NCBI GenBank assembly: GCA_020634855.1
Contig: JACKAU010000003.1
Coordinates: 434,001-498,000 of the forward strand
DNA length: 64,000 nt
Source: Anaerolineales bacterium
Lineage (GTDB): Bacteria > Chloroflexota > Anaerolineae > 4572-78 > J111
Direction of reading: 5' to 3'
Shown: positions 36,101-44,646 of the stretch, in pieces
Layout: each line of letters begins with the position of its first letter
How positions within the stretch are numbered: position 1 is the first letter of the stretch
Translations under genes and position numbers: made by a program
Notes under the pieces: model-generated
Database searches by the model: none
The model's input: only the letters and a program-made list of their open reading frames with translations
Told to the model about the DNA's origin: nothing

Positions 36101-36236
36101 ACCCTTTAGATAAGGTATCAACCCACCGTAGTTGTAGCGAGATGATAGGGGCGCCGGTAAGCATTTGTTGAATTAGCCCGGCATCACCTCGGTTATCTTC
36201 AATTAATAGAACCTCTTTGGTTAGGGAGATGTTCAC
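33129..36236 (-). CDS. Receiver-multi-PAS hybrid histidine kinase
   Basis: 1035 residues starting at a GTG (36234-36236). Order: receiver (about 5-125; D14, phosphoacceptor D60, K110), about five PAS domains (roughly 140-250, 260-375, 385-505, 515-640, 655-780), a coiled coil, HisKA with ANMSHELRTPLNAIL (phosphorylated His816) and HATPase (VWDTGIGI, GTGLGLALVL). No membrane span, so a soluble sensor whose N-terminal receiver is probably input from another kinase. It is the last gene of a minus-strand run with 9 bases to its predecessor. Ligands of the PAS domains are not predictable. Confidence 0.9.
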   Translation of the reverse strand: MNISLTKEVLLIEDNRGDAGLIQQMLTGAPIISLQLRWVDTLSKGLSALDHHPVDAILLDLNLPDSSGLQTFQQVHSAAPHVPIVVLTGFDDDKIAAQALRAGAEDYLVKGNIDDRLLQRAIRYAIERKQFKLELQVAQQQQQAIFEAMPDFLFRFNRHGDCLDVRGPVGKLWLPFHQWIGQPLEQLVPSELAAVIQKNINRVFLKNRAVTDEFKFSFNGKVRHLEGRFVICGSDEVLAIVRDVTRSKKMQRTLAENKERYQQLVELSPDGVGVCLDGREIIYINPAGANLLGATNSSELIGRDIFDFIHGDYTTAAEAYRQTFMRKRATSQKFEMKLVRLDGRVIEVEAIGVSTVYNSQPAVQLVMRNVTERKESERLLRENEEKFRQLAEYLPNQVFWIRGVKGRMIYVSPDYEKIFGRPFDEDQPDTLFFTEPAHPVDSRLIRSLADIRNQIRHGVNHKYRIIRPDGTTRWIWTRANPVKNGAGEIYRIVGISADITEQQQSEDQLRILAQGFANQMQLLHSILNTIGDGVIVVDKSEKFIVFNPAAEEILGAGPAKATLENWSEIYGMYYDDGQTLVPASELPVVAAMRGYHIDQKEYVIKNQQQTRDVYISATSRPLLDEGGELNGGVLVFRDITTRKQVEQSLRISEKRLRSVIENMPVLMTAFDQKGRLIVWNRECERVTGYEAAAILGNSDLAQQLLIDQGESRSLLEKWQEKGNNYRNWELDITCKDGAVKTIAWSNISEEIPIPGWTSWGIGIDVTARRQAEDALKHERESLAERVKQRTAELEAANAQLARASRLKDEFLANMSHELRTPLNAILGSAEILVDETFGPIIEQQKIYVDLIRESGRHLLELINDILDLSQIEAEKLELNRTTVEVQYICDISLQFIRQALEQKQQQLTTQFDLNVSTIQADERRLKQILVNLLVNAVKFTPEGGRIGLEVVGYKTEGRIEFTVWDTGIGIAAHDLPHLFNPFEQLDGKLSRHQEGTGLGLALVLRLVQLHGGEITVESQLDEGSRFVVSLPWHQK

Positions 36237-36245
36237 GTTAACTAA

Positions 36246-37853
36246 TTATTGAGGTATGGTAAAGTAGAAAACGGAGCCTTGATCAGCTTGTGACTCGACC
36301 CAGATCGTTCCGCCATGACGCTCAACGATTTTTTTGCAAATGGCCAGCCCAATACCCGTACCGGGATATTCACCGCGGCCATGCAGGCGTTGAAAAATCA
36401 TAAAAATGCGATCTTGTTGGGCGGGAGGGATTCCAATGCCGTTGTCTCGTACGCTAAAAAGCCAGTGATCCGCTTGCTGTCGGGCAGAAATATAAACTTC
36501 GGGCAGCCTGTCACTACAAAATTTAATGGCATTACCGATGAGATTTTGAAAAAGCTGAGTCAATTGGGTAGGATCGACCATCAGCGTGGGCAGCGGATCA
36601 TAAGTCACCGCCGCTTGACTCTGTTCGATGGTCACTTGAAGATTGATCAGGACCTGCTCAATGAGTTGGTTGAAATTTACTTCAGAAACAACGCGCTCGC
36701 GACGGCCAATCCGGGAGAGAGCCAACAAATCATGAATTAGGCTTTGCATGCGCTTGGCCCCATCCACAGCATAAAAAATAAACTCATCGGCATCCGGGTC
36801 AAGCTGGCCTTTGTAACGCCGCTCCAGCAGTTGAACGTAACCGCTAATCATTCGTAACGGTTCCTGCAAGTCGTGCGAGGCCACATAGGCAAACTGTTCT
36901 AATTCAGCGTTCGAACGCTTCAACTCCTCGGCGCTGGTCCTGAGCGCGTCTTCAACCTCTTTGACATGGGTGATATCTACGTAGGCGCACAAGACCCCTG
37001 AGAGTTGGTGGCCCAGACCATCATAGGCCGGTTCAATGGTCAAGTCATAATAGCGGGGTTCATTGTTAAGCGTGACTTTGATTTCACGGTGAACCATCTG
37101 GCCTGTTTCTAAAGCTTGCCGCTTTAAATTTGTGAGCATGGTTGCATCGGCGTCTGAAAATAACACTGCGTCGGTTTTGCCGATCACATCGCTGGTAGAA
37201 AAAGTGCGATGGGAATTATGGATCCAGATATAACGCAAATTCTGGTCCTGTTCGGTCACAAAGACCGGCGAATTCAAGAGCGCAATCCGAAAACGTTCTT
37301 CCCCTTTTCTAAGGGCCTTTTCGGCTTCCTTGCGCCAGGTAATATCGGTCATCACCATGCGGCACACCGATTGCCCATTACTGTCCTGAGCCACCACGCT
37401 TTCGGCCAGAAAATAGGTTTTGGCGCCGGTCAGATTTTTGAAAGACAGTTCGCAGCTTTGTCGAGTTTCAGTGTCATACACGACATCTAAATGGTGAAAA
37501 AAAACAGGGCGAGCTTCCGGGCTAAGATGAGGCAGCATCGGTTTATTGACCAGCCGGCCTTTTTCTCGACCCAGTATCTCGGCTCCAATCAAGTTCAGAT
37601 CCAAAATTACCCCCGAGCGATCAAGGGTAAAGTAACCTACCGGGGCAAAGTTATATAGATCAAAATATTTTTTTTGGGCTGTGGCCAGCTCTTGTTGCGT
37701 TCTGATTAGCTCTTCATTTTGAAGTTCTAATTCAATTTGATGTACGCGCAATTCGTGCAGAATTTTGGGGAGATCTTTATCTTTGACTAAATCTTCTAGA
37801 GGGTAATCATCTCGAAGTAAGGCTTCGGCCTTGTGACGAATGGAATGAGACAT
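36246..37853 (-). CDS. PAS-PAS histidine kinase
   Basis: 535 residues. An N-terminal helical segment with LHELRVHQIELELQNEELI, typical of PAS kinases of this class, then PAS (about 62-175, YFDLYNFAPVGYFTLD) and a second PAS/PAC (about 185-300), then HisKA with YVASHDLQEPLRMI (His327) and HATPase (VRDNGIGI, GTGIGLAICK). Soluble. It is the phytochrome/bacteriophytochrome-type HisKA subgroup, as in the two phytochrome-like kinases nearby. It lies 14 bases after the CheB-CheR gene and 9 before the hybrid kinase gene, so one operon. Confidence 0.9.
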   Translation of the reverse strand: MSHSIRHKAEALLRDDYPLEDLVKDKDLPKILHELRVHQIELELQNEELIRTQQELATAQKKYFDLYNFAPVGYFTLDRSGVILDLNLIGAEILGREKGRLVNKPMLPHLSPEARPVFFHHLDVVYDTETRQSCELSFKNLTGAKTYFLAESVVAQDSNGQSVCRMVMTDITWRKEAEKALRKGEERFRIALLNSPVFVTEQDQNLRYIWIHNSHRTFSTSDVIGKTDAVLFSDADATMLTNLKRQALETGQMVHREIKVTLNNEPRYYDLTIEPAYDGLGHQLSGVLCAYVDITHVKEVEDALRTSAEELKRSNAELEQFAYVASHDLQEPLRMISGYVQLLERRYKGQLDPDADEFIFYAVDGAKRMQSLIHDLLALSRIGRRERVVSEVNFNQLIEQVLINLQVTIEQSQAAVTYDPLPTLMVDPTQLTQLFQNLIGNAIKFCSDRLPEVYISARQQADHWLFSVRDNGIGIPPAQQDRIFMIFQRLHGRGEYPGTGIGLAICKKIVERHGGTIWVESQADQGSVFYFTIPQ

Positions 37854-37867
37854 GGTGGCTCCACAAT

Positions 37868-40800
37868 TTAGACGGATGAAAGCGGTCCGTTATTTTTCTT
37901 TTTGGGTAAATCAACACCTAAAACAAAATAATACGCAATTTTATTTGGCTCCTCGTGGACCGGCCAACTGTACCACTCAACCAGTAGTTGCTCGCCATCT
38001 TTTTTGATGACATGGTTAGTGGCCAAAACCTTGGTTTGGCCGGCCCGGGTTTTATCCATCACTTCAGCCACCACGGAGCGTTCGGCTTGAGGGATAAACA
38101 TCGGTATGTACTCTTGCCCCATAACTTCATCAGAACTGTAGCCTAAAACATCCAACATGTGACTATTCATCTTTAAAATTCTACCATTTTGATCATAGGC
38201 GACAAAAAAGTGGGGCATCGATTGGAGTAAATATTCACTGAGTTTAATCTGTTGGTTTACGGCAGCCATAGCCTCTTTATAGGGGGTAATGTCGGTGACG
38301 GCGCTGGTTATACCCACAATCTCGTCGTCATTCCCCCGCAAAGGCTCAACGGTCAGATCATAATAGACGGTTTTATCCTGAACGGTTAGCGCCACTTCAC
38401 GACGGAGACTATGCCCCGATTTAACGACCTCGCCCTTGATATCGATTAACTTCTGGGCTTCTTCTTTTGGCAACAGGTCAAATTCTGATTTACCGATAAC
38501 ATCTTCGGTGTTGTGGTAATAGGTATTGGTATTGTAAATCCAGCGATAGTTCAACTCTCGATCTTGCTGGGTGACGGTCACCGGCGCATTTTTCAACGCC
38601 ACTCGGAAACGCTCTTCGCTTTCTTTAAGGGCCGTTTCGATCTGAGTACGCTCGGTAATATCAATGCCCGAACTGAGCATACCCACAATTTTACCTGATT
38701 CATCTTTAAGGAGTGAACTGGTCCAAGAAATTTGTTTCTTATGCCCGGTACGGTCAACAATGTAAGACTCATTGACAGCATTATTCTGCTGCCCACCGGC
38801 CATCAATTGCTGAAATACAGCCTGAGCCTGTTTTTGTTCAGCCTTAGGTAAGCACGTTTTGAACCAATTTTGGCCTATAATATCGTCGGGCCGGTACCCT
38901 AGAAGTTCGGCGCCCTTGCGACTGATAAACGATATGTCACCATTTGGGTTTAGCGCCATAATGAGTATGCCAACATTGTTCAAATAAACTCTGGCCTTAT
39001 CAAGATCTTCGATCTCATACTCAGCCCGACGCAAGGCGGTAAAATCGACCAGGGTAATCAAGACGCCATCAATTTGATTAGTACTGGTACGGAATGGCAT
39101 AACTTTCAGAAAATACCACCCGTTTTGGCTACTTTGGAGCTCGCGCTCAATGGTAGTCGCGCTTTCCAGCACCTTTTGCGACAAACTCACCAGATCAACC
39201 CCAATTAAGTTGTGGGTAATGTGGCTAAGCGGACGGCCGATATCGTATTCCAGCAGATTGATCACGGCGGTTGTGGCCGGCGTAAATTTGCGTACGCATA
39301 GATCGCTGTCCAGGAAAATCGTGCCAATGTCGGTGCTGCGCAGCAAGTTGTTGACGTCATCGTTGAGCAAGGTCAATTCTTTGATTTTGGCCTGATACTC
39401 AGTGTTGACCGTAATCAGTTCTTCATTGACCGACTGTAACTCTTCGTTAGTGCTTTGTAACTCCTCATTAGCAGCCAAAAGTTCTTCGTTAGTTGCCTGT
39501 AGTTCCTCATTGGCCGTCTCCAACTCTTCAATCGTCGCCTGCAAATTTTCTTTAGTATATTGCAGCTCCTGCTCAAGATCCTTGATACGCTGGCTGGCGC
39601 TCCGGCTGAGATTAAACGACTCGCCGGGATCTTCTTCGGTTATCTCCTTAGGATCTGTCAAATCAAAAATTACCAGATAGAGACGGCGCTGGCTGCCTTG
39701 CGACCAAAATGGGCGGGTGATTAAATTAATCCTGTTGGACTTACTCAACTCCTTAACCGGGATGTCGCGCAGCATCACCTCTTCCTGAGTTTGAATACTC
39801 CGCTGAAGGGCTGTACTTACGGGTAAGGATAGCTCCTCCGGCGTCATGTGCAATACATTTAGATCGATCTGATATCCGACCGGCGCTTTCAAAAAATCGC
39901 GAACCTCACCAAAGGCGTGGATCAGCATATAACTATCATCCACGACCACGCAAGGCGGCATCACCTGTTCAACCAAACTGCGGAGAATTGATTCAGGGCC
40001 ACGCCAGTCGTCGTTTTGAGTTGATGTCGCCGTCCGATAGTCTCGCACGCCGGTGGCTTTCTCGGGTTGAGCCTCACTCTGTTTGATCCGGATGGGGTTA
40101 ATTTTGGTAATGGAAGGCCGCCCACCCGCCATACGGTAGATCTTCCATTTACTGTGCTCAACCAGGAAAATGTTGTCATAATCGCTGCCAACCGTCTCGC
40201 TGGTCCCTAAAAACAGATATCCCCCCGGTCTAAGCGCAAATTGAAACGTATCTAAGGCCCGCCGCTGGAGCGGCTGCTTAAAGTAAATCAACAAATTTCG
40301 ACAGGAAATAAAATCCATATTGGAGAAAGGCGGATCTTTGACCAGATTATGTTGGGCAAAGACGACCATGGTTCTGGCCCGCCGCAGAATTTCGTAATGA
40401 TTGCCCCGTTTCACAAAAAAATTACGCAATCGCTCGCTTGACACATCGGCGGTGATACTGTCGGAGTAGGCCCCCCGGCTGGCGTGTCCTAAAGCCTCTT
40501 TATCGAGATCGGTGGCAAAAATTTTTACGTCCACATAGCGACCGACCCGTTCCATATACTCCTGAATGATAATGGCCAGTGAGTACGCCTCTTCGCCGGT
40601 AGCACAACCGGGAACCCAAATCCGAAGCGGCGACTGCTGTGTTTCTTTATCTTTGAAGAGGGTCGGTAAAACCTGCTGTTGGATGAATTCAAAGGCTTCC
40701 GGTTCTCTGAAGAACCGGGTCACGCCAATCAGAAACTCTTTACTCAAAATCTGACATTCGTTGGGCGACTCTTTCAGATAGGTAACATAGTCGATAATAT

Positions 40801-41551
40801 GATCGATTTGATTCAAGCTCATACGGCGCTCGATCCGGCGCAAGACCGTTGTACGCTTATAGTCGGTAAAATCAACCCCGGTATTTTTATGCAAGAGGGC
40901 AAATAATTTTACCAACTCCGCATCATCGCCTTGACCGTCCGTCCCTTCTATTTCGGCTTTGATGATTAAGCCGGGGTGTTTGATGTAATTGACCAAAATT
41001 TCAGGCATCTTTTCGGGCGAGGTCACATAGTCAACCAAGCGGGTGGCAATAGCGCTATTGGGCATACCATCAAACTTGGCCGACTCATTTTGAACCATGA
41101 CCATGCCGCCCATCTCTTTGATGGTGCGTAGCCCGCGCGTACCGTCGCTGCCGGTTCCTGACAGAATAATGCCAATGGCCTTTTCCTGTTGATCCTTACC
41201 GAGCGACTCGAAAAAAATGTCAATGGGCAGGTTAAGTCCCTGGGTCCGATCATAATCGATCAGCAACAGTTTTCCCCGAAAAATGGTCATGTTTTTGCGG
41301 CGAGGAATGAGATAAATTGAGCCAGGGGCAACCGGAATACCATCTTTGGCTTCGTGAACCGGCATCGGCGTGTATTTTGAAAGAAGCTCAACCATGTGGC
41401 TTTCATAATCCGGGGAGAGGTGCTGAATGACCACAAAGGAAAATTGAGGAGAAAAAGGCATGTTGGTAAAAAATTTCTCCAGGGCTTCCAGCCCCCCCGC
41501 CGAGGTGCCGATGCCCACCACGTAAAGATTGTCTTGTGCTTGCTCAGTCAT
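37868..41551 (-). CDS. CheB-CheR-PAS fusion protein
   Basis: 1227 residues. CheB methylesterase at about 8-190 with catalytic Ser17 (GTSAGG), His44 (QHLSPDY) and Asp136 (GTGSDGTRG), but no regulatory receiver. CheR methyltransferase at about 215-485 with the SAM motif WVPGCATGEEAYSLA. A PAS-like segment follows, then a regular coiled coil of ELETANEELQATNEELLAAN-type heptads (about 665-735), then three PAS domains to the end. There is no kinase domain. Such proteins are thought to couple methylation chemistry to sensing outside classical chemotaxis. No chemoreceptor gene is in the window. Confidence 0.9.
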   Translation of the reverse strand: MTEQAQDNLYVVGIGTSAGGLEALEKFFTNMPFSPQFSFVVIQHLSPDYESHMVELLSKYTPMPVHEAKDGIPVAPGSIYLIPRRKNMTIFRGKLLLIDYDRTQGLNLPIDIFFESLGKDQQEKAIGIILSGTGSDGTRGLRTIKEMGGMVMVQNESAKFDGMPNSAIATRLVDYVTSPEKMPEILVNYIKHPGLIIKAEIEGTDGQGDDAELVKLFALLHKNTGVDFTDYKRTTVLRRIERRMSLNQIDHIIDYVTYLKESPNECQILSKEFLIGVTRFFREPEAFEFIQQQVLPTLFKDKETQQSPLRIWVPGCATGEEAYSLAIIIQEYMERVGRYVDVKIFATDLDKEALGHASRGAYSDSITADVSSERLRNFFVKRGNHYEILRRARTMVVFAQHNLVKDPPFSNMDFISCRNLLIYFKQPLQRRALDTFQFALRPGGYLFLGTSETVGSDYDNIFLVEHSKWKIYRMAGGRPSITKINPIRIKQSEAQPEKATGVRDYRTATSTQNDDWRGPESILRSLVEQVMPPCVVVDDSYMLIHAFGEVRDFLKAPVGYQIDLNVLHMTPEELSLPVSTALQRSIQTQEEVMLRDIPVKELSKSNRINLITRPFWSQGSQRRLYLVIFDLTDPKEITEEDPGESFNLSRSASQRIKDLEQELQYTKENLQATIEELETANEELQATNEELLAANEELQSTNEELQSVNEELITVNTEYQAKIKELTLLNDDVNNLLRSTDIGTIFLDSDLCVRKFTPATTAVINLLEYDIGRPLSHITHNLIGVDLVSLSQKVLESATTIERELQSSQNGWYFLKVMPFRTSTNQIDGVLITLVDFTALRRAEYEIEDLDKARVYLNNVGILIMALNPNGDISFISRKGAELLGYRPDDIIGQNWFKTCLPKAEQKQAQAVFQQLMAGGQQNNAVNESYIVDRTGHKKQISWTSSLLKDESGKIVGMLSSGIDITERTQIETALKESEERFRVALKNAPVTVTQQDRELNYRWIYNTNTYYHNTEDVIGKSEFDLLPKEEAQKLIDIKGEVVKSGHSLRREVALTVQDKTVYYDLTVEPLRGNDDEIVGITSAVTDITPYKEAMAAVNQQIKLSEYLLQSMPHFFVAYDQNGRILKMNSHMLDVLGYSSDEVMGQEYIPMFIPQAERSVVAEVMDKTRAGQTKVLATNHVIKKDGEQLLVEWYSWPVHEEPNKIAYYFVLGVDLPKKKNNGPLSSV

Positions 41552-41743
41552 AATAGACTCCTAGAGGATAGCTTTGAGAAGATCCATCCAGAATAAATAA
41601 TTTGTCGCGCCATTTGACGAGGATCGAATTGAGGTTTGATTTTTTATAAAACTATCGTTATTTAAAATATAACCGATTTTTCGAGGATAGTAAACTTTGA
41701 AAATTCGGCTCACAAAACTTACCAGCGGATCTTAAGCTCAGCC

Positions 41744-44274
41744 TCACTTTGGCTTATTTCCATCTACCTGAGATTTGGCTCCACTTAATTCGGTCACATC
41801 AATTAGGACCAAAACTACACCATCAATTTGATCGGTATGGGTCCGATAAGGCATCACTCGGAGCAAATAAGGGTACCCGCGCTGGTTTACCACTTCCTGT
41901 TCAATTCCAGTTTGCGTATTCAAAACGCGCTGAGCCAGGTCTGACAGGTTAAGATTTTTTAGGTTGTGTGACAAATGGTGTAGGGGGCGGCCAACATCCT
42001 GTTTGAGCAGGTTAATATTACCCTGAATCCCAGGCGTAAAGCGGCGGACATTGAGTTCATTATCCAAGAAAACCGTGCCAATATTGGTATTGGTCAGCAG
42101 GTTATCCATATCATTATTCAGCCGAATCAACTCGCGAATCTTCATCTGATATTCGGCATTAACCGTATGTAACTCTTCATTAACCGATTGTAGTTCTTCG
42201 TTGGTACTTTGCAACTCCTCGTTGGAAGCCATCAATTCTTCGTTCGTTGCTTGTAACTCCTCGTTGGCTGTTTCCAATTCTTCAATCGTCGCTTGTAGAC
42301 TTTCTTTGTTGTATTGGAGTTCTCGCTCCAAAGCCATCATGTGCTGTTTGACCGTTTGGCTGACATCAAACTCTTCAATATGTTTGGCCGTCTCTTCGCT
42401 GAGTTGCTCGGTCTCAAATATGATCAGAAATAACTGTTGGCCGTAATTTTGCTCCCAGAAAGGTCGAATCAAAAGCTTAATTTGCCGAGCGTTGTCCCCC
42501 TCTCTAAACACAATATTTTGATAAACCAATTCTTGCTGATCCTGACTAACCCGAGCGAGACCCGTTGATAACGGCAGTTTTAGTTCTTCTTGAACCATCT
42601 TCAAAATATTGAGATTGACCCGATAACCACTGGGGACGGTGAGATATTGACCCACATTACCAAAAGCGTGAACAATTACATGACTTTCGTTGACGACAAT
42701 ACAGGGAGGCATGACATGCTCAACTAAACTGCGTAAGACAGGGTCGCTGCTGCGCCACTCATCCGGTGACGACGACTGACGATACCCTTGGATGCGGATC
42801 GGGGGTTGAGCATCTTGTTCCAAGCCGATAGGCTTTGGCAACCGGGTCACGCCACCCTGATACAGATAAATTTTCCACTTACTATCTAAACTCTGAAGCT
42901 CATCGCTAAATTTACCCACACTTTCGCTGGTTCCTAAAAAAAGACATCCCCCGGGTTTCAAAGAAAATTTAAAGGTCTGCAATACCTTTTGCTGCAAGTT
43001 TGGCTGAAAATAAATTAAAAGGTTACGGCATGAAATCAAATCCATTTTGGAGAGCGGTGGATCTTTGATCAGATTTTGATGGGCAAAGACTACGGACGCT
43101 CTCAATCGGGGTAAGATTTCATAAGTATTGCCTTTTCTAATGAAATATTTATGCAGCCGTTCCCGGGTGACCTCAAACGAGATGTCTTCAGGATATACCC
43201 CGGCGCTGGCTCGATCGAGCGACTCTTTATCGAGATCGGTGGCAAAAATCTTCACATCCACAAACTGGCCAGTTTGCTCGATGTATTCCTGGATAATAAT
43301 GGCCAGCGAGTAAACCTCTTCCCCCGAGGCGCAACCGGGTACCCAGACCCTCAGTTGATCTTTAGGTGTTTTACGGCTAAACAGAACCGGGAGAACCTGT
43401 CGTTGCAGTAGGTCAAATGCCTCCGGATCGCGGAAAAAGCGGGTCACGCCTATGAGAAATTCTTTGCATAAGGCGCGACACTCCTCAGGAGAATCCTGTA
43501 AATAATCGACATAATCAGACAAGTGGTCAATGCGTTGAATGCCCATCCGGCGCTCAATACGCCGCTGCAACGTCGTTGATTTATAGCCCGTGAAATCAAC
43601 ATGGATTTGCGTCTGTAAAACGGCCAGCAACTTTTCTGAAATCGATTCATCCGTATTAATCTTAGGTAGCATCAAACCCTGGTCAACTGAGATATAATGC
43701 TTCACATACCCCAATAAACTGTCCGGCATAGCTTCAGGTGGGGCGACAATATCGACCAGTTGGGTCGCCAGCGCATTAAGCGGCATGCCATCGAATTTGG
43801 CCGACTGATCTTGAACCATCACCAACCCGCCGGCTTCTTTAATCGCTCGAATCCCACGAGTGCCATCGCTGCCGGTACCCGACAGAACAACGCCAATAGC
43901 CCGCTCGCCCATATCTTTAGCCAACGACTCAAAGAAAATATCAATAGGTAAATTGGGTTTTCTATCTTTTCTTTTATAATCGACCAGGAAAAGTTTTCCC
44001 TTAAAGATGGTCATATTTTTACTTCTTGGCAGCAGGTAGACCGTATTTGGAACGACGGTCAAACCATCTTCGGCCTCAGTTACTGTCATCGAGGTATGGC
44101 GAGATAACAGTTCAACCATATGGCTTTTATAATCGGGAGATAAATGTTGCAGTACGATGAATGCAATATTATCGGTCGACGGCATGTGAGAAAAGAACTT
44201 CTCAGGGCCTCTAGCCCTCCGGCCGACGTGCCGATGCCGGTAACAAAAAAATCTGAGTTGATTTGTGTCGTCAT
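41744..44274 (-). CDS. CheB-CheR-PAS protein, single frameshift near N-terminus
   Basis: Reading from the ATG at 44274 gives MTTQINSDFFVTGIGTSAGG with catalytic Ser17, then the frame breaks near 44205 (GCCCTGAGAAG, probably GCCCTGGAGAAG) and continues as KFFSHMPSTDNIAFIVLQHL to the end, about 843 residues. It is a shorter paralogue of the next gene: CheB, CheR (WVPGCASGEEVYSLAI), the same ELETANEELQATNEEL coiled coil and one C-terminal PAS. The three later PAS domains are absent. It heads the minus-strand sensory run, 192 bases before the next start. Confidence 0.82.
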
Positions 44275-44473
44275 GGGGAATCTACGCCTCAATCGTAAAA
44301 AGACTTTGGCAGTTACAGAAAAATTCGAGTGCGAGCCAGAGTTGCTAGTGAGGCAGTTTCAAGTTGAAGGGGCAACTGCGCAACTGCTTAAAAAGTTAAT
44401 AGTATTTATCAATATAGCGTGATTTGAGGAAATAGTAAAATTCGAAAAATCAGTGCATAACTACCCACTTCCT

Positions 44474-44488
44474 ATGCTATAATAGCAT
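44474..44488 (+). promoter_or_regulatory. -10 box inside a perfect palindrome
   Basis: ATGCTATAATAGCAT is a perfect 15-bp palindrome containing TATAAT (44478-44483), 159-173 bases before the phytochrome-like kinase gene. It could be both a promoter and a repressor site. The -35 region (GCATAA at 44455-44460) is weak. The rest of the 372-bp divergent gap shows nothing more. Confidence 0.45.
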
Positions 44489-44646
44489 TAGTACTTTTGG
44501 GTTTATCCAGCCAACCGGGTCACTGACGCTTAATCGCAGTAGCAATATCGATCTGTTTCACCCGACATTCTCTATTTAAACCCTAGCGACGGTCATTTGA
44601 ATAATAGTGGGCTTTTTTTGTGGTTCCAGATTGATCAGAATCATCT

